From GCA-002282575 sp964493995 (GTDB lineage Bacteria > Pseudomonadota > Gammaproteobacteria > Thiomicrospirales > Thiomicrospiraceae), in contig CAZBQD010000021.1 of assembly GCA_964493995.1 (NCBI GenBank), positions 1-31,889 on the forward strand: a stretch of 31,889 nucleotides of DNA, given 5' to 3'. Shown here piece after piece: positions 22,943-31,889 of this stretch (positions within the stretch are counted from its first letter, which is position 1; each line of letters begins with the position of its first letter). Made by a program: the position numbers and the translations under genes. Below the pieces are notes generated by a model. That model was not told the DNA's origin, ran no database searches, and was given only the letters and a program-made list of their open reading frames with translations.

Positions 22943-23491
22943 TTAGGGTTTGTTCAAGTTTTTACGTTTGTCGGCTTCGCTGGCTAAATAGTTCAGCACC
23001 GTTGGCGTGATGTCGATGCTGTCGCGCGTGTAAGCGATACCATCATAAAGCACCAAGTCGTAACCATCCCGCTCACCCACGGCCTTAATGGCAATATTCA
23101 CCAAGTCTTGTAGCTTAGAAAGCTCTTCATTACGACGAATATTCAACAACTCTTGCACATCATTACGGCGACGTTGTAAATCGCGTTTTTTCATCACAAT
23201 ATCACGCTCTTTGACGTCGCGTTGCGCTTCGCTCATCACCGCTTTGTTTTTTTCGTAATCTTTCGCTAACTTGTCGATTTCATCGTTCAGTTTATTCAAC
23301 TCACGTTGCTGCGGCGCAAATTCACGCTCCAAGGCAGCAGAGGCATCTTTTGCCTGAGGCGCTTGATCCAGCAATTTCGCCACATTCACCACACGTACTT
23401 TGACTTCTTCTGCCAACGCAGCCGTTGCCGTTACCGACAATAAAGCTGTCAACAACACCCTACCCAACCAACGCACATTTTGCGAACGCAT
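22943..23491 (-). CDS. skp: Periplasmic chaperone Skp/OmpH family
   Basis: 182 residues from ATG 23491. Binds unfolded outer-membrane proteins in the periplasm and hands them to the BAM complex. A signal peptide (cleavage after ALA, before EEVKV) is followed by VRVVNVAKLLDQAPQAKDA and two long Lys/Glu/Arg-rich helices, the tentacles of Skp. The frame extends nine codons further, but AGGA lies 9 nt before the ATG at 23491 and this gives a regular signal peptide. Placement between bamA and lpxD is canonical. Confidence 0.93.
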   Translation of the reverse strand: MRSQNVRWLGRVLLTALLSVTATAALAEEVKVRVVNVAKLLDQAPQAKDASAALEREFAPQQRELNKLNDEIDKLAKDYEKNKAVMSEAQRDVKERDIVMKKRDLQRRRNDVQELLNIRRNEELSKLQDLVNIAIKAVGERDGYDLVLYDGIAYTRDSIDITPTVLNYLASEADKRKNLNKP

Positions 23492-23542
23492 CTTGTTATT
23501 TCCTTTCATGCAAAACAAAAACCTTTTAACCCAGTGATGACC

Positions 23543-25915
23543 TTAGAAAGGCACACCAATGGTGAACTGAAACTCTTGGGTACGATCATTCGTTTGCGGA
23601 TTGAGTGGCTTGGCATAACTGAACGTTAGCGGCCCAATCGGCGTAATCCAGGAGAAACCCAATCCTGTTGACAATCTTAACTCATCCACCTTAAATTTGT
23701 CAGGGTCTGAATAGACATTTCCGGCATCAAAGAACCAACTTAGGCGCATATTGCTACTGTCTTCAATAAACCAAGGACGGAAATTGAGCGCTGCCGACGC
23801 CACCGCCAGGAAATCCCCCCCTAGCGCACGGCTTGAGACATCCGTAGCATAATCGTAACGATTACCCAAACTGTAAGCTTCGTAACCGCGCACCGTTTGA
23901 ATACCACCGGCATAGTAACGGCGGAAGAAAGGCAAGCCATAACCATCTAAATTACCATAACCCTTACCATAGCCCAAAGTACCCGTTAGGCTCAGACTGC
24001 TGCGCTCTGTTACGGGCACATAAAACTTTTGTTGCACATCTAACTGATAATAAGTCAAATCACCCACAGGGGTCGAAACCGATAAGCTACTCGAATGGTA
24101 ATGCCCTTTGTTCGGGAAGTAGAACTCATCTCGGCTGTCATGCACATAGCTGGTTTTTAACGAAATATCGTTAAAGTCTTTGCCCGCGCCGTAAAACTGT
24201 TTGTACTGACTGACCAAATTCGGATCACTCGAGGTTAGTCCTGCGGGTGCGGTATTGGTAGCAAACTGATTAAGTCGATAACCGAAACCTGGCGTTGTGG
24301 AGTCTTCCAACCCTTGGAAAACAATCGACAAACGTTCCGCCTGAACACCAAAATTGAGTCGATCTTCTTCACTCAATGGAATACCATACATGACACGCCC
24401 ACCAATGGTGTTGGTGCTGTAAGGCGCTAAGAACAAGTAAGCCGCATCAATTTCGCGCCAAAAGAAACCCGCACTTAAACTATCGCCTTCCGGTGTGAAA
24501 TAAGGGTTGGTGATGTTAATGTCATAGTTTTTACGCGCTGATGACGATGAAATACTAAAAGTAGCGTTATTACCCGTACCAAAAATATTGCGTTCGGACA
24601 AACTAAAGCCCAGCAACATATTTTCAACTTGCGAGTAACCAATCGACGCGGTAATCGCACCGGTAGGCATTTCTTCGACTTTCACCACCAAGTCAACCTG
24701 ATCTGCCCCAACGCGCTGCGTTTCTATGTCAACGGTCTTAAAGAAGCCCAGCCGTTTTAGACGTGTTTGCGATTGACGCACGGCTGATAAGTTGTAAGGC
24801 GCAGCTTCAAATTGGCGCAACTCACGACGCACCACATGATCGCGCGTCCGGTTATTGCCCTTCACTTCAATACGGCGCACATAAGCACGATTACGTGGGT
24901 TTACATCAATCACTAAAGAAACCAAACCCTTTTCTTTATCAAGTACCGGTTTAGGCTCAACTTCGGCAAAGGCATAACCCTGCTCCGATAAGCTATCTTT
25001 AATGGCATTCGTGGAATCAGTGATTTTATTTCGCGCAAACGAATCGCCAGACTTAAACTTCAGCAATTCGGTCATCTTCGCTTCCGTCAACACCGAGGTG
25101 CCGGCAAACTTCACCTCACTGATGGTGTACTGGCGTCCTTCATTAATGTTAACATTAACGTAAACACGCGTTTTATCGGAAGAAATACTCACTTGTGATG
25201 ACAGAATTCGGAAATCGGCGTAGCCTTTATCCATATAGTAGGAGCGCAGTGTTTCTAAGTCAGCTTGCAATTTGGTGCGCGCATATTGGTCGGCATCGGT
25301 TAACCAAGACCACATGGTTGGCTCAGACAAAGACAATAGCCCTACCAACTTGCTTTCATCAAAGGCTTTATTACCAACGATGTTGATTTTGGTGATGCGG
25401 GCTAGCTCACCCTCTTGCACTTTAATGCTGATGCTGACGCGGTTGCGATCTAGCGGTTCGGCTTTCGGCTCAACCACCGTGGCATAGTAACCTTGGTTTT
25501 GGTAGCGTTGGCGCACGTCTTGGGCAATCCGATCCAAATCGGATTCATTGAGAATACGTCCTTTTTTGATACCAATCACTTCTAAAGCTTGGAGTAACTC
25601 TTCTTCTTTAATGAGTTTAGAGCCTTCCAGCTTAATCTCCGCAATCGAAGGGCGTTCAACCACGTTAATTTTTAGTTGACCATTGCTTTGGTAGACTTTC
25701 ACATCGCTAAAAAAGCCAGTGGCAAATAACGACTTAATCATGTCTTTCACTTGCGCTTTAGACACTTTATCCGTTGTCGGCACACTAATGTAACTCAGTG
25801 CCGTTTCGGGTGTAACCCGTTCTAACCCTTCAAACTCAACCTTAGGAGCCGCATGCGCCAGCGTCATCAGACCCAATGCCAATAGCGAAACACCAACTTG
25901 AACCTTTTTTAACAC
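23543..25915 (-). CDS. bamA: Outer membrane protein assembly factor BamA
   Basis: 790 residues. Signal peptide ending AHA-APKVEFEGL, five POTRA domains (about 25-430), then a 16-strand beta-barrel that ends in the sorting signal FTIGVPF. The VRGY motif of loop 6 is present in GGIQTVRGYEAYS. It inserts beta-barrel proteins into the outer membrane. It starts with GTG 25915, 2 nt after the rseP stop, with a G-rich ribosome-binding site inside the end of rseP. Confidence 0.98.
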   Translation of the reverse strand: MLKKVQVGVSLLALGLMTLAHAAPKVEFEGLERVTPETALSYISVPTTDKVSKAQVKDMIKSLFATGFFSDVKVYQSNGQLKINVVERPSIAEIKLEGSKLIKEEELLQALEVIGIKKGRILNESDLDRIAQDVRQRYQNQGYYATVVEPKAEPLDRNRVSISIKVQEGELARITKINIVGNKAFDESKLVGLLSLSEPTMWSWLTDADQYARTKLQADLETLRSYYMDKGYADFRILSSQVSISSDKTRVYVNVNINEGRQYTISEVKFAGTSVLTEAKMTELLKFKSGDSFARNKITDSTNAIKDSLSEQGYAFAEVEPKPVLDKEKGLVSLVIDVNPRNRAYVRRIEVKGNNRTRDHVVRRELRQFEAAPYNLSAVRQSQTRLKRLGFFKTVDIETQRVGADQVDLVVKVEEMPTGAITASIGYSQVENMLLGFSLSERNIFGTGNNATFSISSSSARKNYDINITNPYFTPEGDSLSAGFFWREIDAAYLFLAPYSTNTIGGRVMYGIPLSEEDRLNFGVQAERLSIVFQGLEDSTTPGFGYRLNQFATNTAPAGLTSSDPNLVSQYKQFYGAGKDFNDISLKTSYVHDSRDEFYFPNKGHYHSSSLSVSTPVGDLTYYQLDVQQKFYVPVTERSSLSLTGTLGYGKGYGNLDGYGLPFFRRYYAGGIQTVRGYEAYSLGNRYDYATDVSSRALGGDFLAVASAALNFRPWFIEDSSNMRLSWFFDAGNVYSDPDKFKVDELRLSTGLGFSWITPIGPLTFSYAKPLNPQTNDRTQEFQFTIGVPF

Positions 25916-25917
25916 AA

Positions 25918-27276
25918 TCAGCCCCCAAACAGGCGTTTTAAATCACTCGAAATCGCCAGCAATGTCAGCCCAACGATCATAACCATGCCGATTTTTTGCC
26001 AAACCAGCAAAAACGACTCAGAAAACCTCTGTCCTCGCACACCTTCAACCGCATACAGGAGTAAATGCCCGCCATCTAACAGCGGCAAAGGCAATAAGTT
26101 TAACACGCCTAGGCTCAGACTCAGTAGTGCGATAAACTGAAAAAACCGTAACCAGCCCTGATCCAGACTATTTCCTGCCGCTTGAGCAATGCCAATCGGT
26201 CCAGAAAGCTGTTCTAATCCCGACTGACCTGTCACCAACCGACCAATTGCCTGCAAGGTGAGTAAGGTCAAATCAATCAGTTTTTGTGGTGCCTGCGTTA
26301 AAGCATCACTCAACGGTAAACCTTCTTTTGACCACCAACGAGTTTCCAATCCTTCTGGCAACTCCGGACGCACCCCTAAAAAGCCTTGAGTCTGCCCGTT
26401 ATCAAGCACCCGACTGCCAACCACCAAGGGAAGATTGAGCAACTGACCCGCACGCTCAAGGGTCAATTCAACCCGAGCTTGTGGATTTTCACGCACCCAC
26501 TGAGACAACTCAGCAAAACCATCTACCTTCATGCCATTCAGCGTTAAAATCACATCCCCCAACTGCAACCCGGCCTGATCAGCAGCACTACCCAGTTCGA
26601 TTGCCGCCAATTTGGCGGGCAAAGGCGGCATACTTAGCGCCATGCCCCAGTTTTGCAACTGTTGTTGCGGTTTCGACCAAGCCAAATCGCGCCAGGGTTG
26701 CGCCGCCACCGTCACTTCTTTTTGCAGACCTTGCCAGTTACTCAGCGAAAAACGCAATTCATCATTAACAGACAATTGACGCAACAACTGAATCGGCAAC
26801 TGTTCAAATTGATTAATGGGCGTCTCGTTAATGGCTTCGATTTGCCATGTCTCTGCACCTGAAACCTGCGCCCAAGGTGTGCCTGGCGCACCCGGTGCCA
26901 GCCAAGCCTTAGGCGCCTGTAGGCCAATCGACAACACCAGCACCATCAACACATAAGCAAGAACGAAATTAATAGCAGGACCGGCAAACACCACCAGAGA
27001 CTTTTTCCACAAGGGTTGCAAATCATAAACCTGATTCAGTTGATGTGGCGCCAGGTTATGCACTCTTGGATCAGCAAAAAGCACATAGCCGCCCAAAGGC
27101 AACCAAGCAAAGCGATACTCTACTTCACCGATTTGCTTAGACCAAATGTCTGGCCCCATACCGATGGAAAAGCGCACCACCGGAATACCCAAACGACGCG
27201 CCGAATAAAAATGTCCCCATTCATGCACGGCAACGACAATCACCAACGCCAGTAAGAAACCTAATAGTGTTGTCAT
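25918..27276 (-). CDS. rseP: Site-2 zinc metalloprotease RseP
   Basis: 452 residues from ATG 27276, chosen over a TTG at 27303 because it gives the standard N-terminus and its A overlaps the cdsA stop. Intramembrane protease that cleaves the anti-sigma factor RseA after DegS. The zinc site is HEWGH in VVAVHEWGHFYSARRLG, and the third ligand is in LPLPLLDGGHLL. One PDZ domain is clear (GSAADQAGLQLGDVILTLNG); a second, more degenerate one precedes it. Confidence 0.97.
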   Translation of the reverse strand: MTTLLGFLLALVIVVAVHEWGHFYSARRLGIPVVRFSIGMGPDIWSKQIGEVEYRFAWLPLGGYVLFADPRVHNLAPHQLNQVYDLQPLWKKSLVVFAGPAINFVLAYVLMVLVLSIGLQAPKAWLAPGAPGTPWAQVSGAETWQIEAINETPINQFEQLPIQLLRQLSVNDELRFSLSNWQGLQKEVTVAAQPWRDLAWSKPQQQLQNWGMALSMPPLPAKLAAIELGSAADQAGLQLGDVILTLNGMKVDGFAELSQWVRENPQARVELTLERAGQLLNLPLVVGSRVLDNGQTQGFLGVRPELPEGLETRWWSKEGLPLSDALTQAPQKLIDLTLLTLQAIGRLVTGQSGLEQLSGPIGIAQAAGNSLDQGWLRFFQFIALLSLSLGVLNLLPLPLLDGGHLLLYAVEGVRGQRFSESFLLVWQKIGMVMIVGLTLLAISSDLKRLFGG

Positions 27277-28079
27277 CAGATGATTACCTGCCAAAGCAGC
27301 CAAAATAAAGGCACTGCCAATAACAAAGCATCAAATCGATCTAACCAGCCGCCATGACCGGGTAGCATATTGGAGCTGTCTTTAACACCGACTTGACGTT
27401 TCATCGCCGATTCAAATAGGTCACCATAAATGGACAAGAAGCTGACCACAAACGCCAAGGCCATCATCGACCCAAGCGGCATATTGGTTTGCCAAGCAAC
27501 AATAACCGACAAGAGAACCGCTAGACCGACCCCGCCAGCGACCCCTTCCCAAGTTTTGCCCGGACTGACTTTTAACGCCAATTTGGTTTTACCGAAAGCC
27601 TTACCGCTAAAATAGGCGCCGGTATCCGTCACCCACACCAAAGACATGGCATAGAGCAACCAACCCACTCCCAAGGCTTGCGCCAAACTGAGCACCGACC
27701 AAGCAAAATTGCTTAACCACAAAACCCCAAAACCCAGCGCTAAACTTGACCAGCCTAACGGCCAATTACCCTCGCGTGCAAAATAACGAACGGCCCACAA
27801 CACAGCCACCGTCAGCAATAGCGTATAGCCCTGCCACACCGTCGTTTGTGTCAGTTGTAGCAAATCGACTAGCGGCAAAGCAAAGACAAACAGTGACAAA
27901 CCCACATAAATCAGGCGCTGACGCCCTGACACTAATTGCGTTAGTCCTGCCCACTCCCAAGCCATCAGACCCAGAATCGTCACCACCAATAGAGGAAACC
28001 ATTGAATGGGAAGTAGCCATAAAAAAGGAACGGCTACCGCTAACAAAAGCAGTGCCGTCATCACACGTTGTTTAAGCAA
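27276..28079 (-). CDS. cdsA: Phosphatidate cytidylyltransferase
   Basis: 267 residues. Makes CDP-diacylglycerol from phosphatidic acid and CTP for phospholipid synthesis. Multi-spanning membrane protein with the family signature MKRQVGVKDSSNMLPGHGG followed by WLDRFDALL. The frame opens at 28097, but TTG 28079 (M-L-K-Q-R-V) is preferred: AAGGAAG lies 5 nt upstream and the N-terminus then fits E. coli CdsA. It overlaps the end of uppS by 8 nt. Confidence 0.96.
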   Translation of the reverse strand: MLKQRVMTALLLLAVAVPFLWLLPIQWFPLLVVTILGLMAWEWAGLTQLVSGRQRLIYVGLSLFVFALPLVDLLQLTQTTVWQGYTLLLTVAVLWAVRYFAREGNWPLGWSSLALGFGVLWLSNFAWSVLSLAQALGVGWLLYAMSLVWVTDTGAYFSGKAFGKTKLALKVSPGKTWEGVAGGVGLAVLLSVIVAWQTNMPLGSMMALAFVVSFLSIYGDLFESAMKRQVGVKDSSNMLPGHGGWLDRFDALLLAVPLFWLLWQVII

Positions 28080-28812
28080 TGGAACTTCCTTGCACAATTT
28101 GATCGCCGGTCATACCAAAACGTCGCTGTCGTCGGGCGAAATCGGCAATGGCCACATCCAACTGGTCACCATCAAAACTGGGCCACAGCACGTCGGTGAA
28201 ATAGAACTCAGCATAAGCCAGCTGCCAGAGCATAAAATTGCTGATGCGCTGCTCACCACCCGTTCTGATGAGCAAATCGGGTTCAGGCACATCAGATAAA
28301 CACAGGTAAGGCGCTAGCGCCGACTCATCCAGCGACCTAATAGACTCATTGGGATGCGCTTGCGACCAAGCTTGCACAGCTTGAATCATGTCCCAACGAC
28401 CGCCGTAATTGGCGGCAATGGTCAACACCAAACCGTCGTTTTGTGCTGTTTTGGTTTGAGCTTCGACAATCTTTTGCTGAATGTCTTGAGAAAACCGATG
28501 CAACTCTCCAATAACGCGCAACTGCACGTTATTCTCGTGTAGTTTGGCCACTTCTCGCACCAATGCCCAACCAAAAATATCCATCAGCTTGCCGACTTCT
28601 TCTGCTGGGCGACGCCAGTTTTCGGTCGAAAAAGCAAACAGAGTTAATGCCCTCACGCCCCGCTCACGACAACGTTTCACCACCTTGCGTACACTCGCCA
28701 ATCCACGTTCATGACCGAGGAAACGGGGCAAGCCTTTCGACTTGGCCCAACGTCCATTGCCATCCATAATGATGGCAATATGCTGAGGGATGGGAGCGGA
28801 AGTGTCAGACAT
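28072..28812 (-). CDS. uppS: Undecaprenyl diphosphate synthase
   Basis: 246 residues. cis-prenyltransferase that builds the C55 carrier lipid for peptidoglycan and O-antigen synthesis. Motifs: IAIIMDGNGRWA (catalytic Asp), GHERG, FAFSTENWRRP, and DLLIRTGGEQRISNFMLWQL followed by YAEFYFTD near the C-terminus. Eight nt separate it from frr; no dxr gene lies on either side. Confidence 0.98.
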   Translation of the reverse strand: MSDTSAPIPQHIAIIMDGNGRWAKSKGLPRFLGHERGLASVRKVVKRCRERGVRALTLFAFSTENWRRPAEEVGKLMDIFGWALVREVAKLHENNVQLRVIGELHRFSQDIQQKIVEAQTKTAQNDGLVLTIAANYGGRWDMIQAVQAWSQAHPNESIRSLDESALAPYLCLSDVPEPDLLIRTGGEQRISNFMLWQLAYAEFYFTDVLWPSFDGDQLDVAIADFARRQRRFGMTGDQIVQGSSIA

Positions 28813-28820
28813 TAAACAGA

Positions 28821-29378
28821 CTAAACCTGCATCAATTCTTTTTCTTTCGAAGCAAGCGCTGCATCAACATCCGCAATGGCTTTATCGGTCAACTTTTGAA
28901 TTTCGTCATTAGCACGACGCTCGTCGTCTTCACTGATCGCTTTGTCTTTCAATAATTTCGCCACTTGCTGATTGGCATCACGACGAATATTGCGCATTGC
29001 CACACGACCATGCTCGGCTTCAGCACGTGCTTGCTTAATCATTTCTTTACGGGTTTCTTCAGTTAAGGCAGGCAAGGGAATACGAATATCACCATTAGAC
29101 GAAGAAGGATTTAAGCCCAGGTTGGCTTTAATAATGGCCTTCTCAATCGCCGGCAACATATTTTTTTCCCAGGGCGCTACTTTCAGCGTACGTGCGTCTT
29201 CCACACCAATATTGGCGACTTGGCTGACAGGCACCATGCTACCGTAATACTCAACTTGTACGGGGTCTAAAATACTCGGATGAGCACGCCCAGTACGGAT
29301 GCGTTGTAGTTGATTACCTAAAGCATCCATAGCTTTGACCATACGGTCTTGTGCATCTTTTTTAATATCGTTAATCAT
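28821..29378 (-). CDS. frr: Ribosome recycling factor
   Basis: 185 residues, exactly the usual size. With EF-G it splits post-termination ribosomes. LQRIRTGRAHPSILD and EETRKEMIKQARAEAEHGRV are family signatures; the fold is a three-helix bundle with a small beta domain, mimicking tRNA. It follows pyrH by 8 nt. Confidence 0.98.
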   Translation of the reverse strand: MINDIKKDAQDRMVKAMDALGNQLQRIRTGRAHPSILDPVQVEYYGSMVPVSQVANIGVEDARTLKVAPWEKNMLPAIEKAIIKANLGLNPSSSNGDIRIPLPALTEETRKEMIKQARAEAEHGRVAMRNIRRDANQQVAKLLKDKAISEDDERRANDEIQKLTDKAIADVDAALASKEKELMQV

Positions 29379-29386
29379 CAGTTTTG

Positions 29387-30103
29387 TTACTCCTTGGTTA
29401 CAAGGGTGCCCACATCTTCACCGCGCACAATCGCCGCTAAAGCACCGTCACTAAACATATCAAACACACGAATCGGCATCGACTGCTCCTGACACAACAC
29501 AAACGCCGCTGTATCCATCACCGCTAATTGCTTTTCTAGAGCTTCACGATAAGTCAAACGAACATAGCGCGTGGCATGCGGGTCTTTTTTCGGATCAGCC
29601 GTGTAAATACCGTCCACTTTGGTCGCTTTAAGCACCAAATCACACGACAATTCGGCGGCACGTAGCGCCGCGGCCGTATCGGTGGTGAAATAAGGCGAGC
29701 CAGTGCCACCCGGCAAAATCACGACCTTGCCTTCTGTTAAGGCTTGACGGGCAGCAAAGGCATCAAAAGCCGGCAAAGCCCCATCGACACCCAATCCTGA
29801 ATAGACCGCAACGTTAACGCCCAAGCTGCAGAGTGTGTCACGCAAAGCCAAGCCATTCATCATGGTAGCCAACATACCCATTTGATCGGCTGTGACTCGA
29901 TGAATACCCTGCCCAACCGAAGCCGCACCACGAAAGAGGTTGCCGCCACCGACCACAATCGCCACTTCTGTGCCCTGCTGCGCTAGCTGTGCCACCTGAC
30001 GACAAACCCCGAGGAGAACCTCGGGGTCATAGCCAAATCCTGCACTACCAGCCAGCGCTTCTCCGCTAAATTTCAGCAGAATGCGTTTGATTGGTACTGA
30101 CAT
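29387..30103 (-). CDS. pyrH: Uridylate kinase
   Basis: 238 residues. Phosphorylates UMP to UDP; amino-acid-kinase fold, hexameric. Signatures: LLKFSGEAL at the start, IVVGGGNLFRG, MGMLATMMNGLAL, LPGGTGSPYFTTDTAAALRA and LKATKVDGIYTADP. Only 3 nt separate it from tsf. Confidence 0.98.
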   Translation of the reverse strand: MSVPIKRILLKFSGEALAGSAGFGYDPEVLLGVCRQVAQLAQQGTEVAIVVGGGNLFRGAASVGQGIHRVTADQMGMLATMMNGLALRDTLCSLGVNVAVYSGLGVDGALPAFDAFAARQALTEGKVVILPGGTGSPYFTTDTAAALRAAELSCDLVLKATKVDGIYTADPKKDPHATRYVRLTYREALEKQLAVMDTAAFVLCQEQSMPIRVFDMFSDGALAAIVRGEDVGTLVTKE

Positions 30104-30106
30104 GAA

Positions 30107-30994
30107 TTATTTGCCCTGCATGGCAGCAGCAGTAGCCGCAACTTCAGCAGCGAAGTCAACGGTTTCTTTAACGATGCCTTCACCCACTTCTAAACGCACA
30201 AAGTGCTTCACGGTAACGTTGTTTTTCTTCAGCAAGTTACCCACAGTCGTGTCAGGATCTTTAACGAAAGGCTGGCTTAATAAAGTCACTTCTTCCATGA
30301 ATTTACGGATAGCGCCTTCAACCATTTTTTCAACGATATTGGCTGGCTTACCGCTTTCATCGGCTTTCGCTTGCGCAATCGCACGCTCACGCTCGATGGT
30401 TTCTGCTTCAACGCCCGACGCATCAATCGCTAATGGACGGCTAGCCGCAACGTGCATGGCTAGGTCTTTACCGAAAGCTTCATCGCCGCCTTCTAGGTTA
30501 ACAACGACACCGATTTTGTCGCCATGACGGTAAGTACCAATCGCACCGCTTGTTTCGATGATTTCAAAACGACGGATGCTCATGTTTTCACCAATTTTGG
30601 CAATCAATTCACGACGACGCTCATCAACTGTTTTACCATCGGCCATTTTAGCCGCTAACAGGCTGTCGATGTCTGTTGCATTGCTGTCAAGCGCCGCTTG
30701 AGCTGCTGCGTTAGCGAACTCGTTGAACTCATCACTCTTACCAACGAAGTCAGTTTCACAGTTAGCTTCAACAATCGCGGCGCGTTTTTTGTCGCTGCTC
30801 ATGACGATGGCAATCGTACCTTCTGCTGCCGTACGGCCGGCTTTTTTGTCTGCCTTAGCCATGCCTTTTGCGCGCAGTAGGTCAACTGCTTTTTCCATGT
30901 CGCCGCCTGTTTCGGTCAAAGCGCCCTTACATTCCATCATGCCTACGCCAGTACGTTCACGTAACTCTTTTACCATGCCTGCAGTAATTGCCAT
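30107..30994 (-). CDS. tsf: Elongation factor Ts
   Basis: 295 residues. Nucleotide exchange factor for EF-Tu. The N-terminal domain MVKELRERTGVGMMECKGAL, the TDFV motif that enters the EF-Tu nucleotide site (ANCETDFVGKSDEF), two core subdomains and the C-terminal module are all present. AAGGA lies a short distance before the ATG. It follows rpsB after 128 nt that contain a terminator-like hairpin. Confidence 0.98.
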   Translation of the reverse strand: MAITAGMVKELRERTGVGMMECKGALTETGGDMEKAVDLLRAKGMAKADKKAGRTAAEGTIAIVMSSDKKRAAIVEANCETDFVGKSDEFNEFANAAAQAALDSNATDIDSLLAAKMADGKTVDERRRELIAKIGENMSIRRFEIIETSGAIGTYRHGDKIGVVVNLEGGDEAFGKDLAMHVAASRPLAIDASGVEAETIERERAIAQAKADESGKPANIVEKMVEGAIRKFMEEVTLLSQPFVKDPDTTVGNLLKKNNVTVKHFVRLEVGEGIVKETVDFAAEVAATAAAMQGK

Positions 30995-31082
30995 TTTTTT
31001 TATTCCTTCATCGTGGATTGTGATTGAAAACCGCTGAAACCAGCCATTCTCATTGTATGCTTGCGTCTATGACGCTTTTATG

Positions 31083-31104
31083 AAAAAAAGGGGCTTAAGC
31101 CCCC
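31083..31104 (-). terminator. Intrinsic terminator/attenuator between rpsB and tsf
   Basis: On the minus strand GGGGC-TTAA-GCCCC is followed by seven T (31089-31083), 20 nt after the rpsB stop codon. This is a regular intrinsic terminator within an operon, presumably partial, so that S2 is made in excess over EF-Ts and the downstream proteins. Confidence 0.85.
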
Positions 31105-31122
31105 TTCTTTCTTGAGCTTGAA

Positions 31123-31863
31123 TCAGGCCGCTTCTGCAGTCGCTTCAACAAACTCGTCTTCTGCTGCCGCACCGGTTGTGATGCTGGCTTTTGCTTCTAA
31201 AATCGCATCTGCTGCAGATTCTAGGTAAAGCTTGATGGCACGAACGGCGTCATCGTTACCTGGGATAACGTAATCAACTAACGCTGGATCGTTGTTGGTA
31301 TCAACCACACCAATCACAGTGATGCCTAGTTTCTTCGCTTCTAGAATCGCGTTGTGCTCAACACCCGTGTCGATAACGAAAATCGCATCAGGCATTTGAC
31401 GCATATCTTTAATACCACCCAAAGAACGCTCTAAACGCTCTAATTCACGCGCCTGCATTAACGCTTCTTTTTTCGTCAAACGCTCAGCAGTACCGTCTTG
31501 TAGGTTACTTTCGAGTTCACGTAAACGACGAATGGATTGCTTAACCGTTTTAAAGTTAGTCAACATACCACCTAACCAACGGTGATTGACGTAAGGCATA
31601 CCACAACGTGTTGCTTCTTCGGCAATCACATCTTGCGCAGCACGCTTAGTACCAACAAATAACACAGTACCACGAGAAGCAGCCACTTTGCTCACAGCGT
31701 TAAGCGCATCGTGGAACATAGGCAGAGTTTGCTCTAGGTTAACAATATGAATTTTGTTACGTGAACCGAAAATGTACTGACCCATTTTTGGGTTCCAGTA
31801 GCGAGTTTGGTGACCGAAATGGACGCCCGCTTCCAGCAGTTGGCGCATAGATACTTTAGCCAT
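31123..31863 (-). CDS. rpsB: 30S ribosomal protein S2
   Basis: 246 residues, complete. Starts MAKVSMRQLLEAGVHFGHQT, contains RYWNPKMGQYIFG, NHRWLGGMLTNFKT and the PDAIFVIDTGVEHNAILEAK region, and ends in an acidic tail. AAGGAAAATTTC precedes the ATG at 31863. Its promoter lies outside the window. It is the first gene of the long minus-strand block. Confidence 0.99.
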   Translation of the reverse strand: MAKVSMRQLLEAGVHFGHQTRYWNPKMGQYIFGSRNKIHIVNLEQTLPMFHDALNAVSKVAASRGTVLFVGTKRAAQDVIAEEATRCGMPYVNHRWLGGMLTNFKTVKQSIRRLRELESNLQDGTAERLTKKEALMQARELERLERSLGGIKDMRQMPDAIFVIDTGVEHNAILEAKKLGITVIGVVDTNNDPALVDYVIPGNDDAVRAIKLYLESAADAILEAKASITTGAAAEDEFVEATAEAA

Positions 31864-31889
31864 GAAATTTTCCTTTTCTTGGGTTTTGC

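Overview
The window is about 31.9 kb of a gammaproteobacterial chromosome. The right half holds the conserved block rpsB-tsf-pyrH-frr-uppS-cdsA-rseP-bamA-skp-lpxD-fabZ-lpxA-lpxB-rnhB, followed after an interruption by dnaE, all on the minus strand. Protein sequences resemble their E. coli counterparts in length and active-site residues. I cannot name the genus. A small lipoprotein that faintly resembles the SoxXA-binding family hints at a sulfur oxidiser, but weakly.

Layout, left to right. Positions 1-1392: the 3' end of a PII gene (glnB/glnK, plus strand), then two minus-strand chemotaxis genes, a possible CheZ-like protein and CheD, which share the C-terminal tail DIELF. Positions 1423-5180: the guaB-guaA-tadA run, with a 126-bp imperfect palindrome between guaA and tadA. 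Positions 5373-5771: a lone lipoprotein gene on the plus strand. Positions 5888-8868: an arsenic operon, arsR - metallo-beta-lactamase-fold protein - arsC - arsB, with a clear promoter and a candidate ArsR operator. Positions 8938-10229: a doubtful gene remnant, a DUF1640-type membrane coiled-coil protein and a MazF/PemK-type toxin-antitoxin pair. Positions 10384-11319: a CDF metal exporter with histidine-rich ends. Positions 11384-14905: dnaE.

Positions 14906-18879 form an accessory island that splits the usual rnhB-dnaE neighbourhood. It holds a FitAB/VapBC pair, a HEPN/MNT pair, a second PemK-like pair, and a two-gene unit that encodes an FtsZ C-terminal-domain-like protein without a GTPase domain together with a protein joining an integrase-type SAM-like domain to a NucS-like nuclease. 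A 39-40-nt repeat lies 22-28 nt after the stop codon of three of these modules, always in the same orientation. The island therefore looks like a row of cassettes. The FtsZ-like/nuclease pair is the best candidate here for an undescribed conflict or defence system.

Positions 18880-31863 carry the envelope and translation operon: RNase HII, lipid A synthesis (lpxB, lpxA, lpxD with fabZ), outer-membrane protein assembly (skp, bamA), envelope-stress protease (rseP), lipid precursors (cdsA, uppS), and ribosome recycling, UMP kinase, EF-Ts and S2. Genes are packed with short overlaps, and several start at TTG or GTG. The dxr gene, commonly present in this cluster, is absent. A hairpin with a U-run lies between rpsB and tsf.
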